Under the pieces are notes generated by a model. That model was not told the origin of the DNA, made no database searches, and saw only the letters and a list, made by a program, of their open reading frames with translations. The translations under genes and the position numbers were made by a program. DNA of 64,000 bases. It comes from Azolla pinnata (Eukaryota; Streptophyta; Polypodiopsida; Salviniales; Salviniaceae). The stretch covers positions 1-64,000 of the forward strand of contig JBBBWG010030310.1 of assembly GCA_037176905.1 (NCBI GenBank), read 5' to 3'. Of this stretch, positions 21,493 through 32,600 are shown piece after piece. Numbering within the stretch: position 1 is the first letter of the stretch; each line of letters starts with the position of its first letter.

Positions 21493-21628
21493 ATGGTTCT
21501 TCCATGGGGTTGCAGAGATCGATTCCGTGCATTGAGAAAGCTTTCAGGGATTAGGGTTTCTCTCTCCACGCTGCGCTCTCCGTCTTTGCCTTCTTCATCT
21601 AGGTTTCCTTCTCGATTTCGTCTGCCAG
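21493..21628 (+). CDS. Possible 5' exon with an organelle-targeting look
   Basis: ATG 21493 opens a frame rich in Arg, Ser and Leu with few acids (MVLPWGCRDRFRALRK start, then SRFPSRFRLP), like a mitochondrial or plastid presequence, and reaches a donor CCAG|GTACTT at 21628 just before a (CTT)n tract (21629-21676). It lies 1.9 kb upstream of the second PPR gene, but its phase (1) does not match the exon at 23468-23530 in the frame I favour; a weaker donor at about 21600 would. It may belong to that gene or to none. Confidence 0.25.
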
Positions 21629-21629
21629 G

Positions 21630-21661
<32 letters not shown>

Positions 21662-22654
21662 CTTCTTCTTCTTCTTGTTTTTGTTCTTGTTGTTGTTGTT
21701 GTTGTCGTTCTTCCCGTTCCCTCTCCCGATCTATGTCTCTCTTTTGTGTTATGGTGCAAAACCACCGAGCAAACGGCCAGAGATGGAGGGAAGGAGTTTT
21801 GAGCTTTTTATATAGCTCGACCATGTGGGTGTTGGAGTAGCTCGTTTCTCCTTCCAGCAAATTCTACATCGGAAAAACATTCCTACTGTGCATCCGGCAG
21901 AAGTCCTGCATTATCTCTTTTGTCATGTTTCAATGGAAGTTTGGGAATTCTCATATTTAATCATGCTTGTTGCGATAAGGCCCTTTGAGTAATAAAAGCC
22001 ACTTGTTCTAATGTTGATGCCAATCAGTATAATCGGTGATCTGTTGAATTACGATCAGGGAGAGACCATTTCTTCTATGTTTGTGCTTGGTAAAGTATTT
22101 CTGTAATTGTTTTCTTCTCTCCATCAAGAAGGATGAGATTTAAGCTAATCCGAGACCATAGACTCATTATGCAGATTCTATCGAACCACAAGGGGCAAAG
22201 ATTGTTCCTGCAAGAAAAACGAATTGATATATCATTAAACTCATATGGTTGCATGGGAAGGGTCATCCTGTCATTTATATATGGACCCCATTCCATTGTT
22301 AAAGAAAAGAAACACATCACTACCAATTGCACTAATGTCTTTATCATTGTTGCTTTGGAGCACCAATTCTCATTTCAAGTTATTAAGACCTCTATGATTA
22401 ACACATGTATGGTGTGAGAGCAGAAATGTTTAGCTTTAGCTTTGTACTCCAAACCCATATGATTCAGATGCTTTATATTACAAACCGCATCCCCTTTTGG
22501 ATGGTTCATTCTTCCCTTGCCCAAGCTCCCCATGGTGGGGAGTTTTGGGCACCTGTTTTCAGCAGAGGTGATGATGATGATGATGATGATGAAGACGAAG
22601 ATGGTGGTGGTGGTGGTGATGATGATCCAGATGTGGGCACTTAGGGAATGGCTC

Positions 22655-23340
22655 CTTTCCTTTCCCAGCCATGGATGGTGTAAAGACATAGCTCTGAACA
22701 CCGACTGCTGACATGGCTCCATTTCTGGCTGTAGGTGGTATAAAGACATAGCTCTGAAGACTGACTTTTGCCGCAGATGATGATGATCCAGATGTGGGCG
22801 GTGGGCACTCCGGGGAATGGATCCTCTCCCTTCCCAGCCATGGGATGGTGTAAAGACATAGCTTTGAACACCGAGTGCTGACATGGGCTCATTTCCAGCT
22901 GAAGATGGTATCAAGACAGAGCTCTTACCACTGACTGCTCCCATGGTGTCGTTTCTAGCTATGGATGGTGTAAAGACATAGCTCTTATGGTTTTATTGCT
23001 GGCTATGGATGGTGTGAAGACACAGCTCTTGTGTTTTGTTTCGTTGCTAGCTATGGATGCGTAAAGGCATAGTTCTTATGGTTTCATTGCTGGCTATGGA
23101 TGGTGTGAAGACACAGCTCTTGTGTTTTGTTTCGTTGCTAGCTATGGATGCGTAAAGGCATAGTTCTTATGGTTTCATTGCTGGCTATGGATGGTGTGAA
23201 GACACAGCTCTTATGGGTTGCTTCATTGCTAGCTATGGATGGTGTAAAGGCATAGCTCTGATGGTTTCATTGCTAGCTATGGATGGTCTAAAGACATGGC
23301 TCGTACTACCGACTTCTGCATGATTTGTGGGTACCATTGA
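22655..23340. repeat. Minisatellite with 'gctatggatggtgtaaagacatagctctt' unit
   Basis: About a dozen diverged units of roughly 45-70 bp, including a nearly perfect higher-order repeat of about 107 bp (about 22990-23200). It occupies the region just upstream of the second PPR gene. A (GAT/GGT)n tract lies at about 22568-22625. Each unit contains an ATG, but frames do not agree between units. Confidence 0.85.
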
Positions 23341-23489
23341 TAACCCATGGATGGTATGATGGCATAGCTGCTACATGGCTTCTGGGAGTCTTCAAATGCA
23401 TGTTCAACGAGGATGAAGAGGTCTATACCGACTTTCCATGCTTCCTCATTTGATTATGTCTTAGCAGGAAACCATCTCAGGGAGCTCCA

Positions 23490-25817
23490 ATGTCCTCGAC
23501 AAGATCTGTCATTCTTGAAAAGAATGCAAGGTCAGTAACTCATAGCTTTGTAGGCTATATGTTTATCTGTATGTATATATGTGCTTGTCCGTAGGTTGTG
23601 AATCGCATTGTTAACTCTAACTCCTCACCCTGGTTTATCAGAAGACTATGCAAGGAAGGCAGGATTGCATCAGCGGTCGATGCAGTAACCATTCTTATGA
23701 ATCAGAATGGATACCGTGCTTCATCCAGTATCTTCTATCACCTTTTGCAGGGATGTATTGAGAAGAAGAGCTTGACGTTAGGCAGAAAAGTGCATCAACT
23801 TGTAGTCAGAAGTGGTTACATTTTTGATACTTTTCTTGGAAGTCATCTTATTCGCATGTTTTCTGAATGTGGAAGCCTCACAGAAGCCATGGAAGTGTTC
23901 ACGGAACTTCCTGACAGTACGGTTTATACATGGGGTGCTATCATTTCTGCATATGCCAAGCACACACAAGGTGAGGAGGCAATGAAATTGTTTGTTCAAA
24001 TGCAGCAACAATCAGGGATAGTCCCGAATGTTTATACGATTGTCGGCGTTTTGAAAGCTTGCTCCTCAGGGGCAAATTTATCACAAGGTAGGCGTCTTCA
24101 TTCACTGGCTGTTGAGTACCATATTTCCTCTGATGTCTACATATGCAATTCCTTAATTGACATGTATGCGAAATGTGGTGAACTTACTGATGCACATGTG
24201 ATATTTGACAGATTAGAGGAGCAGAGTTTGGTTGCATGGAATGCATTGATTTTAGGATACGCACAACATGGGCATGACAAGGTAGCTTTGTATCTTTTTG
24301 AGCAAATGCAACATCAGAGTTTGGTGCCAGATAGAGTGACCTTCATCGCGTTATTGAAAGCTTGTTCTACCACAAAGAAAATAACTTTGGCGAGGTTAGT
24401 TCACTCTTATGTCATAGAACTGGCACAAGACATGGACGACTTCATAGAGACCAGTCTCCTTGATGTGTATAGTAAATGTGAGAGCATCAGAGATGCAAAA
24501 AATGTATTCGACAACTCTTCAATCGAACATAGTATGGCGACATGGAATACTATGATCTTGGGACATGTTCAAGAAGGAGCAGTCCACGAAGCACTAGAAT
24601 TATTTGGGCAAATGATGCAGACAAATGCTTTGCTGGACAATGCAACATTCGTAAGTGTGATGAAAGCATGTATAAATATGAATGCCATAGACCAAGGTAG
24701 GCTTGTTCATACCCAAATTGTCGAGTGCAATCTTGAGTCTGGTGTTCTTATCGGAAACAATCTACTCAACATGTATGCCAAATGTGGAAGTACCCAGGAT
24801 GCTTGCAGTGTTTTTGATGCTCTATCAAAACATGACATTGCTACTTGCTCGACAATGATCGCGGCACATGTGCATGGTGATAGTAATGAGGCAGCAATCC
24901 AACTGTTCCAGAAAATGCAGCATGAAGGCCTTCATCCGAACAAAGTCACTTATTCAAGCGTTTTGAAGGCATGTTCAAGACTGTCAGCAATAGAAGTAGG
25001 GAAGCTGGTGCATGCAGATATACTTGTGCGTGATATGGACATGAATGTCTTAATGGGGAGTTCACTTATTGACATGTATGTAAAGTGTGACAACATGGCG
25101 GATGCATCTAGAGCTTTCAACAACTTACCTGAGCGCAATGTAGTAACATGGAGTGTGATGATTTCGGGCTATGCTATGCATGGACTATATAAAGTGGCGT
25201 TGGAACTCTTTAGGAACATGCAGCTTGACGGCTTGCAACCAGATGATGTTTCGATGTTATGTGTGCTATCGGCTTGCAATCAGCTGGGCTTGCTTGTCGA
25301 AAGTTACAACACATATAGATCAATATTCGAAGAGCCATTTTATGGGATATCGAAGGAGTATTATACTTGCATGAATAGCCTACTTGCTCTCTCTGGGTGC
25401 CCAAACGAGGCTATGAGTTTGTCTCTAACTATGCCTTCACCATCTGATGTGGTAGGCTGGTTATCCTTTTTACATGACTGCAAAAGATACGGAAACCTCC
25501 ATCTAGGCAAAGAATGCTTTGATACTGTTGCATCAAAGGATGGTGGCCACACTGCAGCCTACGTACTCATGTCAAATCTTTATTCGGAAGTCGACTCGCA
25601 GCCAGGCTTTGAAAGAGTGGACGAGCTAAGAAGATTTGCAAATGTTTGGAAAAAGGTTGGCAAGGCTTCCATTGAGCTAAAAGATCGGTTGCACAACTTT
25701 ACTGTCGGAGATATCGAATGCCAAGATATCAACCTTCAGTCGAAGCTGAATAGGATAATGATGGATGTGAGACGAGCTGGTTATGTACCACATGTAAAAT
25801 GGATGTCACCATTGTAG
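23490..25817 (+). CDS. PLS-class PPR protein with E and E+ motifs
   Basis: Exon 1 (23490-23530) and exon 2 (23642-25817) join across a 111-base GT-AG intron to give 738 residues starting MSSTRSVILEKNA and continuing RRLCKEGRIASAVDAV, a typical PPR N-terminal wording. Without this exon the frame has no ATG before 23697. Five P-L-S blocks follow (for example IDMYAKCGELTDAHVIFDRL and LNMYAKCGSTQDACSVFDAL), then E1/E2 and an E+-like end (VGKASIELKDRLHNF, AGYVPHVKW). It stops where a DYW deaminase domain would begin, so it is E+ class and would need a DYW partner for RNA editing. No clear transit peptide is visible; the upstream frame stays open to an acceptor at 23467, so an additional targeting exon is possible. 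Confidence 0.85.
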
Positions 25818-27002
25818 TCACTGAAATGATTCACAATTTCTTGGATCGATTATGTTCTATTGATGATATGTTTGGTCAATGTGATCCATTTCAAAGCTGC
25901 AATCCTAATTTGGTTTCTGGAATGATTGAGATACAAAGGCTAGTGTAACTACTAATATACTGCTTATGCTTGTGTAATTACCAAAATTAAGATTATAAAG
26001 TATAGTGAACATTTACAACTAAATTGTGCAAATTTAATTTACCTGAACACTTCTACGTTCTTCTCTAAATATCAACTTACTCATTTCAAAATAACAATAA
26101 CAATAACAGTATAAATGTAGAACAGTGAGTTGATACTTAAGCCTTAATTATAGATGTTATATGAGAATTAGTTGAATCCCATTCACTTACTTGGTATAAG
26201 ATTAGGATGAGGGTTATGGATATAATGGGCATGTTTCAAAGGTATATTAGAGTAATGACAAATGGAAGGTAATGGTGTCGTGTTAACTAAATCAATCATA
26301 TTGAAATCTTTTTTGAGCCTGATATTGATATCTCATCATTCAAAGCATCAGATTAGCCATTGCCTTCTTTAGCAGCATTTAGATTATCACAAGGCTGGTT
26401 ATATTAGTACATAAAAGTAGTAAACTGTTTACCATTCACGATTCTTTCGTACGTAAAAGAATTACAAAATAAAGCTTAATAAGAGGGTTTCATTAAACCC
26501 TAGGTTTCATTAAACCCTAGCAACAAAACACACCACAGGAAAGACAAACATAGACACTGTCATACTGGAGAACACTCATCTTCATTTTATGTCCATAGAA
26601 ATTGACGCATAATAAGCATAAGTACTAATCAAGAGAAATATTATCTTCCAATTAGTACTGGATATTGCTTCTAAAACATCATTGCGAACTTCATTGTAGG
26701 AAATCATGCAGCCTAGGATAAAGTTACAATATGGTATACATCTGTAGCCACAGCATAAGAATTTCACATTAAATTCAACACAAAACCAGCAAGAACCGCA
26801 GGCTTATTCAACAAAATTTAGCTGTAAACTCTCCTGTATATCATGTTTTTCCATCTTCCAATGATCATCAGTTGTCCACATTGGTAAAGCCATTTCAACT
26901 GACACAGATTGTTACATTTGATTGGATGAAACCATATTATGCATGTGAAAAGAAAATTCAGTTTGCCAATATGGCTCACATTCAAATAATGCGAATTCAC
27001 TT
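25818..27002. other. No gene recognised; 3' flanks of converging genes
   Basis: AT-rich sequence. It holds the 3' flank of the PPR gene and, at the right, the likely 3' UTR of the minus-strand 91-residue gene. A 20-bp direct repeat 'ggtttcattaaaccctag' lies at about 26487-26521. Confidence 0.4.
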
Positions 27003-28371
27003 TCAGTGCTGTAAAACAACATTTTCTTCTGTATGGTGTTTGTCATCAGCAGAGCTTTGATCATCATGAACAAGTTGTGAGCTTACCTGTCAAGGATACA
27101 GCAAAATATATTAATTGACATTACACTCTTTGCTATTAACAATTTGATACTGCTGAAAAATTCAACCTGCTCAGATGATCCTGTAAGTTTCTCCAGATGG
27201 GATATCCTGGCCTCCAAACTCGCATACGATTGCTGTGCCTGTAAGAGATACCCGTAAGTATAGAGCATTACCAACGTTTTAGAAGGCTTCAATAAGTTGG
27301 GCTAAAATATCTTTTAAAACAAGGTCACCCATTTCCTCGATAGCACTATCCACACGGGTATGCTTAACAGAATTTGTCACTTCACCATTAACCATAACTA
27401 CAACAGTCTATTCATTTCTGGTTTCTTCCTCACAACTTCATCTTCCAATTATGTCAGCTTGCTCCTGTCACTACAATATAGACACTCTAAATCTAATGTA
27501 TACACTACATGCACGTTCATAAGCGCCATCTGAAGCCCAGAATCCATGAAATTGATTCATGGTACAAGAGACATGTCTCTACACTCATTAGCCCATGTCG
27601 AAAGTCAAGCACACAGACAGATCATATCAATCACCTTTATCCTCAGACCGAGGGTTCTATAACTTGACTCTACAAAACAAAATATATACTCAATTATACT
27701 ACCGTATTCTAATGTTTCAAAATACAGAGAAAACAGAAACACATACAACCTTTCTACTATGCGTGTATAGACTATTGTGATAGAAAGGATATAAGGCCTA
27801 CGTGTAACTAGACAGATAAGTAGTATAAAACTGGGAAGAATAGAACTCTGTGAGGCTGGAAAACTGGGTAATTGATGGTAGGAAACCTTGGTGGACAACC
27901 ATCATCATATTACCTCGAATATCCTGATTAAGATAAGGTGTGACGATGAAGTCTGTTCTAGCGACTTCTTTTCCAAAGCTGCATTCTAAACTTTTAAGAT
28001 ACTGGTTACTAGCACACAGCGGAGAACAACCTTTCTTTTGAAAAGGCCTCAAAACCTGACAAGCTAGCCATCCATATCTGGTGGCTTGCTTTGCAGAACA
28101 GGGCAATCATCTAAAGGCAACAGAATCTTTGCGCTGTGAAGGGGAAGATGTTAACTTGCAGACATGTACAAGTACGAGGGCAAGCATATGCCTATCTATG
28201 CGAATGCGTGTTTGTCTATGCAGTGGATGCGTTAAAGAGGGGGGGCAAAACCTGGTCGGAGAGGAAGCGGTTGCCGGTCTGGATCTCTCTCTGGAGGAAG
28301 TAGAAGCTGGCGGCGGAAGCAGCAGCGAAGCCCGCCATGAAAGAGGCGAGGCGAGTCCGGAGCATATACAT
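27003..28371 (-). CDS. Small conserved plant membrane/coiled-coil protein, 91 residues
   Basis: Three exons, all joined in phase 0: 28371-28252, 27238-27167 and 27086-27003. Exon 1 encodes a basic start and one membrane helix (RLASFMAGFAAASAASFYFL) followed by QREIQTGNRFLSDQ. Exon 2 encodes a short amphipathic, coiled-coil-like segment (SYASLEARISHLEKL). Exon 3 gives an acidic, His-rich tail. The layout, one N-terminal helix then a coiled coil with LEARISxLE wording, resembles small plant proteins annotated only as transmembrane proteins; I cannot name one. The size and intron layout explain why no single frame shows it. A purine-rich (GA)n tract on the coding strand lies about 60-115 bases upstream of the ATG. 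A second ATG two codons in could also serve as the start. Confidence 0.72.
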
Positions 28372-28429
28372 GGTGGGTTCCGGCGAAGAGAAGAAGGAGC
28401 TCGCTCCGAGGTGCGCAGAGGAAGCGAGA

Positions 28430-28431
<2 letters not shown>

Positions 28432-28486
<55 letters not shown>
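28432..28486. repeat. (CT)n microsatellite
   Basis: About 55 bp of nearly pure CT on the plus strand, in the leader or promoter of the minus-strand 91-residue gene. Open frames with Ser/Leu or Glu/Arg runs are repeat by-products. Confidence 0.95.
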
Positions 28487-28488
<2 letters not shown>

Positions 28489-28749
28489 GTTCGTATTTCT
28501 CTGTTTTCTTTCTTTTCACTGTTCTGTTTTTTCTGAATTGGAGCAGATGATGAAGATAATTGAAAGAAGAGAATGTCCAAAAAAACCAACACAAACTCTT
28601 CTAATTTTAGCTGCCCAAATAGTGCTGAATTTTTTCTTCTTTTTTTTTTTTTGCCAGTTTTCCCAGCTCTCTTGCTCTGTGTGTTCTGATGATCTCTTCG
28701 CACCGAATCGGGAAACTTCGAATCGCGAAAGAATGATTTCTTGCAGGTT

Positions 28750-29330
28750 TGTATTGTTATGCTCGTCCGATCTCGGCATTCGTTTCACGATTCGAAAAGA
28801 GTGTGTGATCGGTATCGAGCGATCTGCTGTTCGCCATTCCAATCCTCGCATTTGTTTCGCCTCTCGAAAAGAGTGATCGGTAGCAGTCGACGTTATGGAA
28901 TGGAGGCTTCTGTCCCCACAATTAGTTCTGATCGAGATCCGTTTGCGAAACCGGATTTTCTTCCGAATGCAGCTGCCCAAATAATGGGTTTCCTTCGTCG
29001 CGAGAAAAAGAAAAAGAAAACATCGAGAGCCATTCACAAAACCAGATTTTCTTCTAAATGTAGCTGCCCAAACAATGGGCTTCCTTCGTCGTGAAAGAAA
29101 AAACCAGTTTTCTATCTCATTCTTCCACATTGGATGCTCTCTCCTCTCGCGATAATAATTGGGCCTTTGCTTTGCTCTCATTCGGGCCCGAATCACAGGC
29201 TTTGCTCACCGAATCTCAGCATTTTGTTCCACATTTCGAGAAGAGTAATCGGTAGTAATCAATCTCATGGAGCAAAAACACTCCGAGAGCCATTCACGAA
29301 ACCAGATTCTTATTGGAAATCCTGAAGTAC
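28750..29330. repeat. Locally duplicated modules upstream of the 91-residue gene
   Basis: Two kinds of module recur. One reads 'ccattcacaaaaccagattttcttct' and 'agctgcccaaataatgggtttccttcgtcg' (about 28945, 29028 and, cut short, 29287). The other reads 'ttcgaaaagagtgatcggta' (about 28790, 28862 and 29237). Open frames through them do not agree, so I take this as decayed tandem and segmental duplication. Confidence 0.6.
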
Positions 29331-29611
29331 GCAAAATTGTTCAATTTTTACAAGAAGCAAAATCAGCTGTGTTCCATACCTCAATACATGGTGTGCTACT
29401 TGGGATGAGAAAAATCATGGACAAGGGCCACACAAGCGTTCAGCACACTACCAATTAACTCCTCCCCATCAAAGGTGTAATAAGGTCAGTTACCCGTTTG
29501 TTGTCGTTGCCACTTCTCGTTTCCACGGACTTGAATTTACACAACATTATCAAATGCTGTCTGTGGGCGCTGTTGAGCTGATCCGATTCATGAGAGAACC
29601 AGTTATAATGG

Positions 29612-32600
29612 CTACACGAAAATTACTTCGAGATTTGCACAGGGATGCTTCTCAACGTAAAACCGGAGGTCCTCATCACTCTGAAATTTCCATGTAAATA
29701 ACGCCTGCCGTTGGGTTATGCCCACTGGATAGATCCTATAGATCCTCAAAACATCATCCCCTTGGAGTACTGCTGGTCTTCCTGACTTGAAAATCGGGAC
29801 GTAGTTCACGGATGAAAATTTTCTCATAATGGCGTCATGGAGTGCGGCGAGAGTCATGTTGTTAGACCTACAACATCAGCAAAGACATTTATCAGCACAA
29901 GGAAAGAAATAAAATAAACACCACATCAACTCCCTGTGGCTGAGAGAATTACTTCAAGAAGATGGATTCCATCTCAAATTTTCCCCTCTCACGGACGTAA
30001 AGATGATAAGTCGTTATAAGACTCCCTTTCTTGCATTGGCAAGGCCTCTGTTGAGACTTCTCTTCCTGCAATCTCAGTTTGGTTCCCAAGTGAATACAAA
30101 GACGGCATGAAGAGTGTACCACAGCCATATCAACCAAAGCTTTGAATGCATCCGACGGACCTTCATATTTCCACCTGCAAATCCATATCAACACAATGAA
30201 AACTATCCCAAGGTCAAATGTCATTCACATATGAAATTGAGGAACCGATGTTTACCTTAAGCTGGCATTGTAAGCATCATCATGAGTAGATAGGTACAAC
30301 ATCTTTTTCGCCACACGAGCAATATCGTCAACCGTTTTGATGTATAATATAGAACTGTTGGAAGGTGCAAAGTTGTAGATGTTTGGGGCACCAATGACAA
30401 CAGGGATTGTCCCTGGCATTTTGAGAATAATAGTAAGTCAAAGAGAAACCCCACACACCATATAAGAACAACTTAAAAACCAAACTGGAGTAGTTTTCAC
30501 CTGCAACTAGAGATTGCCAGAACTTTTCAGTGACATAGTCATCCTCATTGGAGTTCTCAAAGGCCAGGCTGAACTTGTAGTTGCGTATAGTCTCAAGTTT
30601 ATTGACTATTAAGGACATGAAAAGAAGTGTCATTCAGACTTTGTTATAAACATTGAAAATAGTGCCAGTCAGAATTAAAAAAAAAGAAAATGCCGAGTTC
30701 TTTCACTATTTGTCTGCCTATCCAAGTTTATGAAATCGAGCCCAAGTGTTCCCAATCCATATGCTAAAACAAGCCTCTATAGAGTGTCCTTGTAGGGATA
30801 TGGGTAGTCTCAAAGAAGCATTTCCAAGTTTGTGACCACTAAGGTCCAGATTAAACAGGATTGATCAATATTACGCACCCTTTTCTAACATTAAGGATTG
30901 ATTGGAAAGCTAGGTTAATATAATAGATCACATGTACACAATCACGTATAAGAGGCATTGTTGTCATACACCAGCGCACAGCCTTGCACTGATTAATTTA
31001 TGTGATGTGTGAGGTACACGGAGTCTCTTACACATCACAAATTTAGAAGCCTGGGCATGTGCAATTCGGGTTTAGCCTGGCATATGAAGGCAGCTGAGCT
31101 GCAAATATAAGAGGCAATGGTGTCATACACCAGTGCACAGCCTTGCACATTTATGTGATACATTAGGCATATGGGGTCTCTTACGCATCATAAAATTTAG
31201 AAGCATGGCATGTGCAGTGTGGGTTAAGTTAATCAAGAGGAATTGATGCCCCAGGATGGTGTGAATATAGCAAAACTAACTTCAGTTAAGGCACATGCAC
31301 ATAAGGAAAAAAAAAATCCATTAACCATCAGATCCATGGTGGAAATATGGCACCATGTCTGGGATTCAACGTTATAGATGTACAAGGAAGTAGAGTAAGA
31401 TTTCTCACCATGACCCTCTTTATTACGAAGGCAAGCTCCATATGAATCAACAGAAACGCCATACTCTCTTAATTTTGTGATTGCTTGCAGCCTGAAGTTA
31501 TGGCCCCCACAATTGGAAATGAAAGCTGCAGCAAGAACATTTTGAGTTTTGTTCTTTGGTGGTGCCATGATATCATACTCTGCCCACGAGAAATATCCCA
31601 CAGGGACATCAGATGCAAGACTTGTGGTCATCACTACTGTAAAGCCTTTCCTGGATACGGTTTATGGATTCTATCATTTTTATGTGCAAAAAAGATATTT
31701 AGGTTAACAAAATATTCTGCAGTCATATGCTTACGCTCGTGCATTTGCTACGTCGTTGTCAGGATAATATTGAGCAGACTCCATGGATCGTGCTACAGAC
31801 TCTATACCAGGTTCATTTCTTAAACCAAAAATTGCATCAGCTTTATGCTCGCCCTCAAAAACAACAGATCCTCGGAAATGACAGCCTATCGCACAATTCT
31901 CCCACACCTAGAAAAATATTCATATTCCTGTTGTCTTTCAACTTTCTCTACTCGCAATTTTGTATCCACTTATATCATCGATCTAGTGTCCCATTTCAAA
32001 CAGCACTTGCATCAGGTTGATAAAATAGCTTGTGAGAAAAGAACAATGAAAAATATGGCATGAACTTCATAGTTCTACTCATGTTTAGTTCAGGTATACC
32101 TTGAAGGAGCTTATGCAACTTTCCAAATATACCGGAGCTCAATCTCAAGGACCACTGGATGTAGACCTTGATTTAGGCGATTGTTAAAGGCATACTCAAG
32201 AAAGTTTTTTCAGTTTGCAAAGGACATTGTCAAACGAAAAATTCTAATGGACTTTAATTCTAAGCTCATTCTCCAATGTTTTAGACATCACCTTCACAAA
32301 AATCACATATCATACCAGGAATGCTAGACTATTATGTCATTCATGAACGCTACTATGCAGGGATTTCTTCACATTAAACACTTTTTCCACAAACAACTGT
32401 GCCCAAGACGCCCTACATGATCCAAAGCTATAAATATTCCTCGAAGCACAAAGATGGAAGTGTTATCAAAGCTTACACGCATTACGTGTAAGATCACACA
32501 TGCATCAGTAGAAAAAGGAGACACTTATAACATTGACTTTGGTTAGCACACTCCATCCCATGTGCTTTTCCATTAGTTATCATAGGGTACTGGTGTTGCA

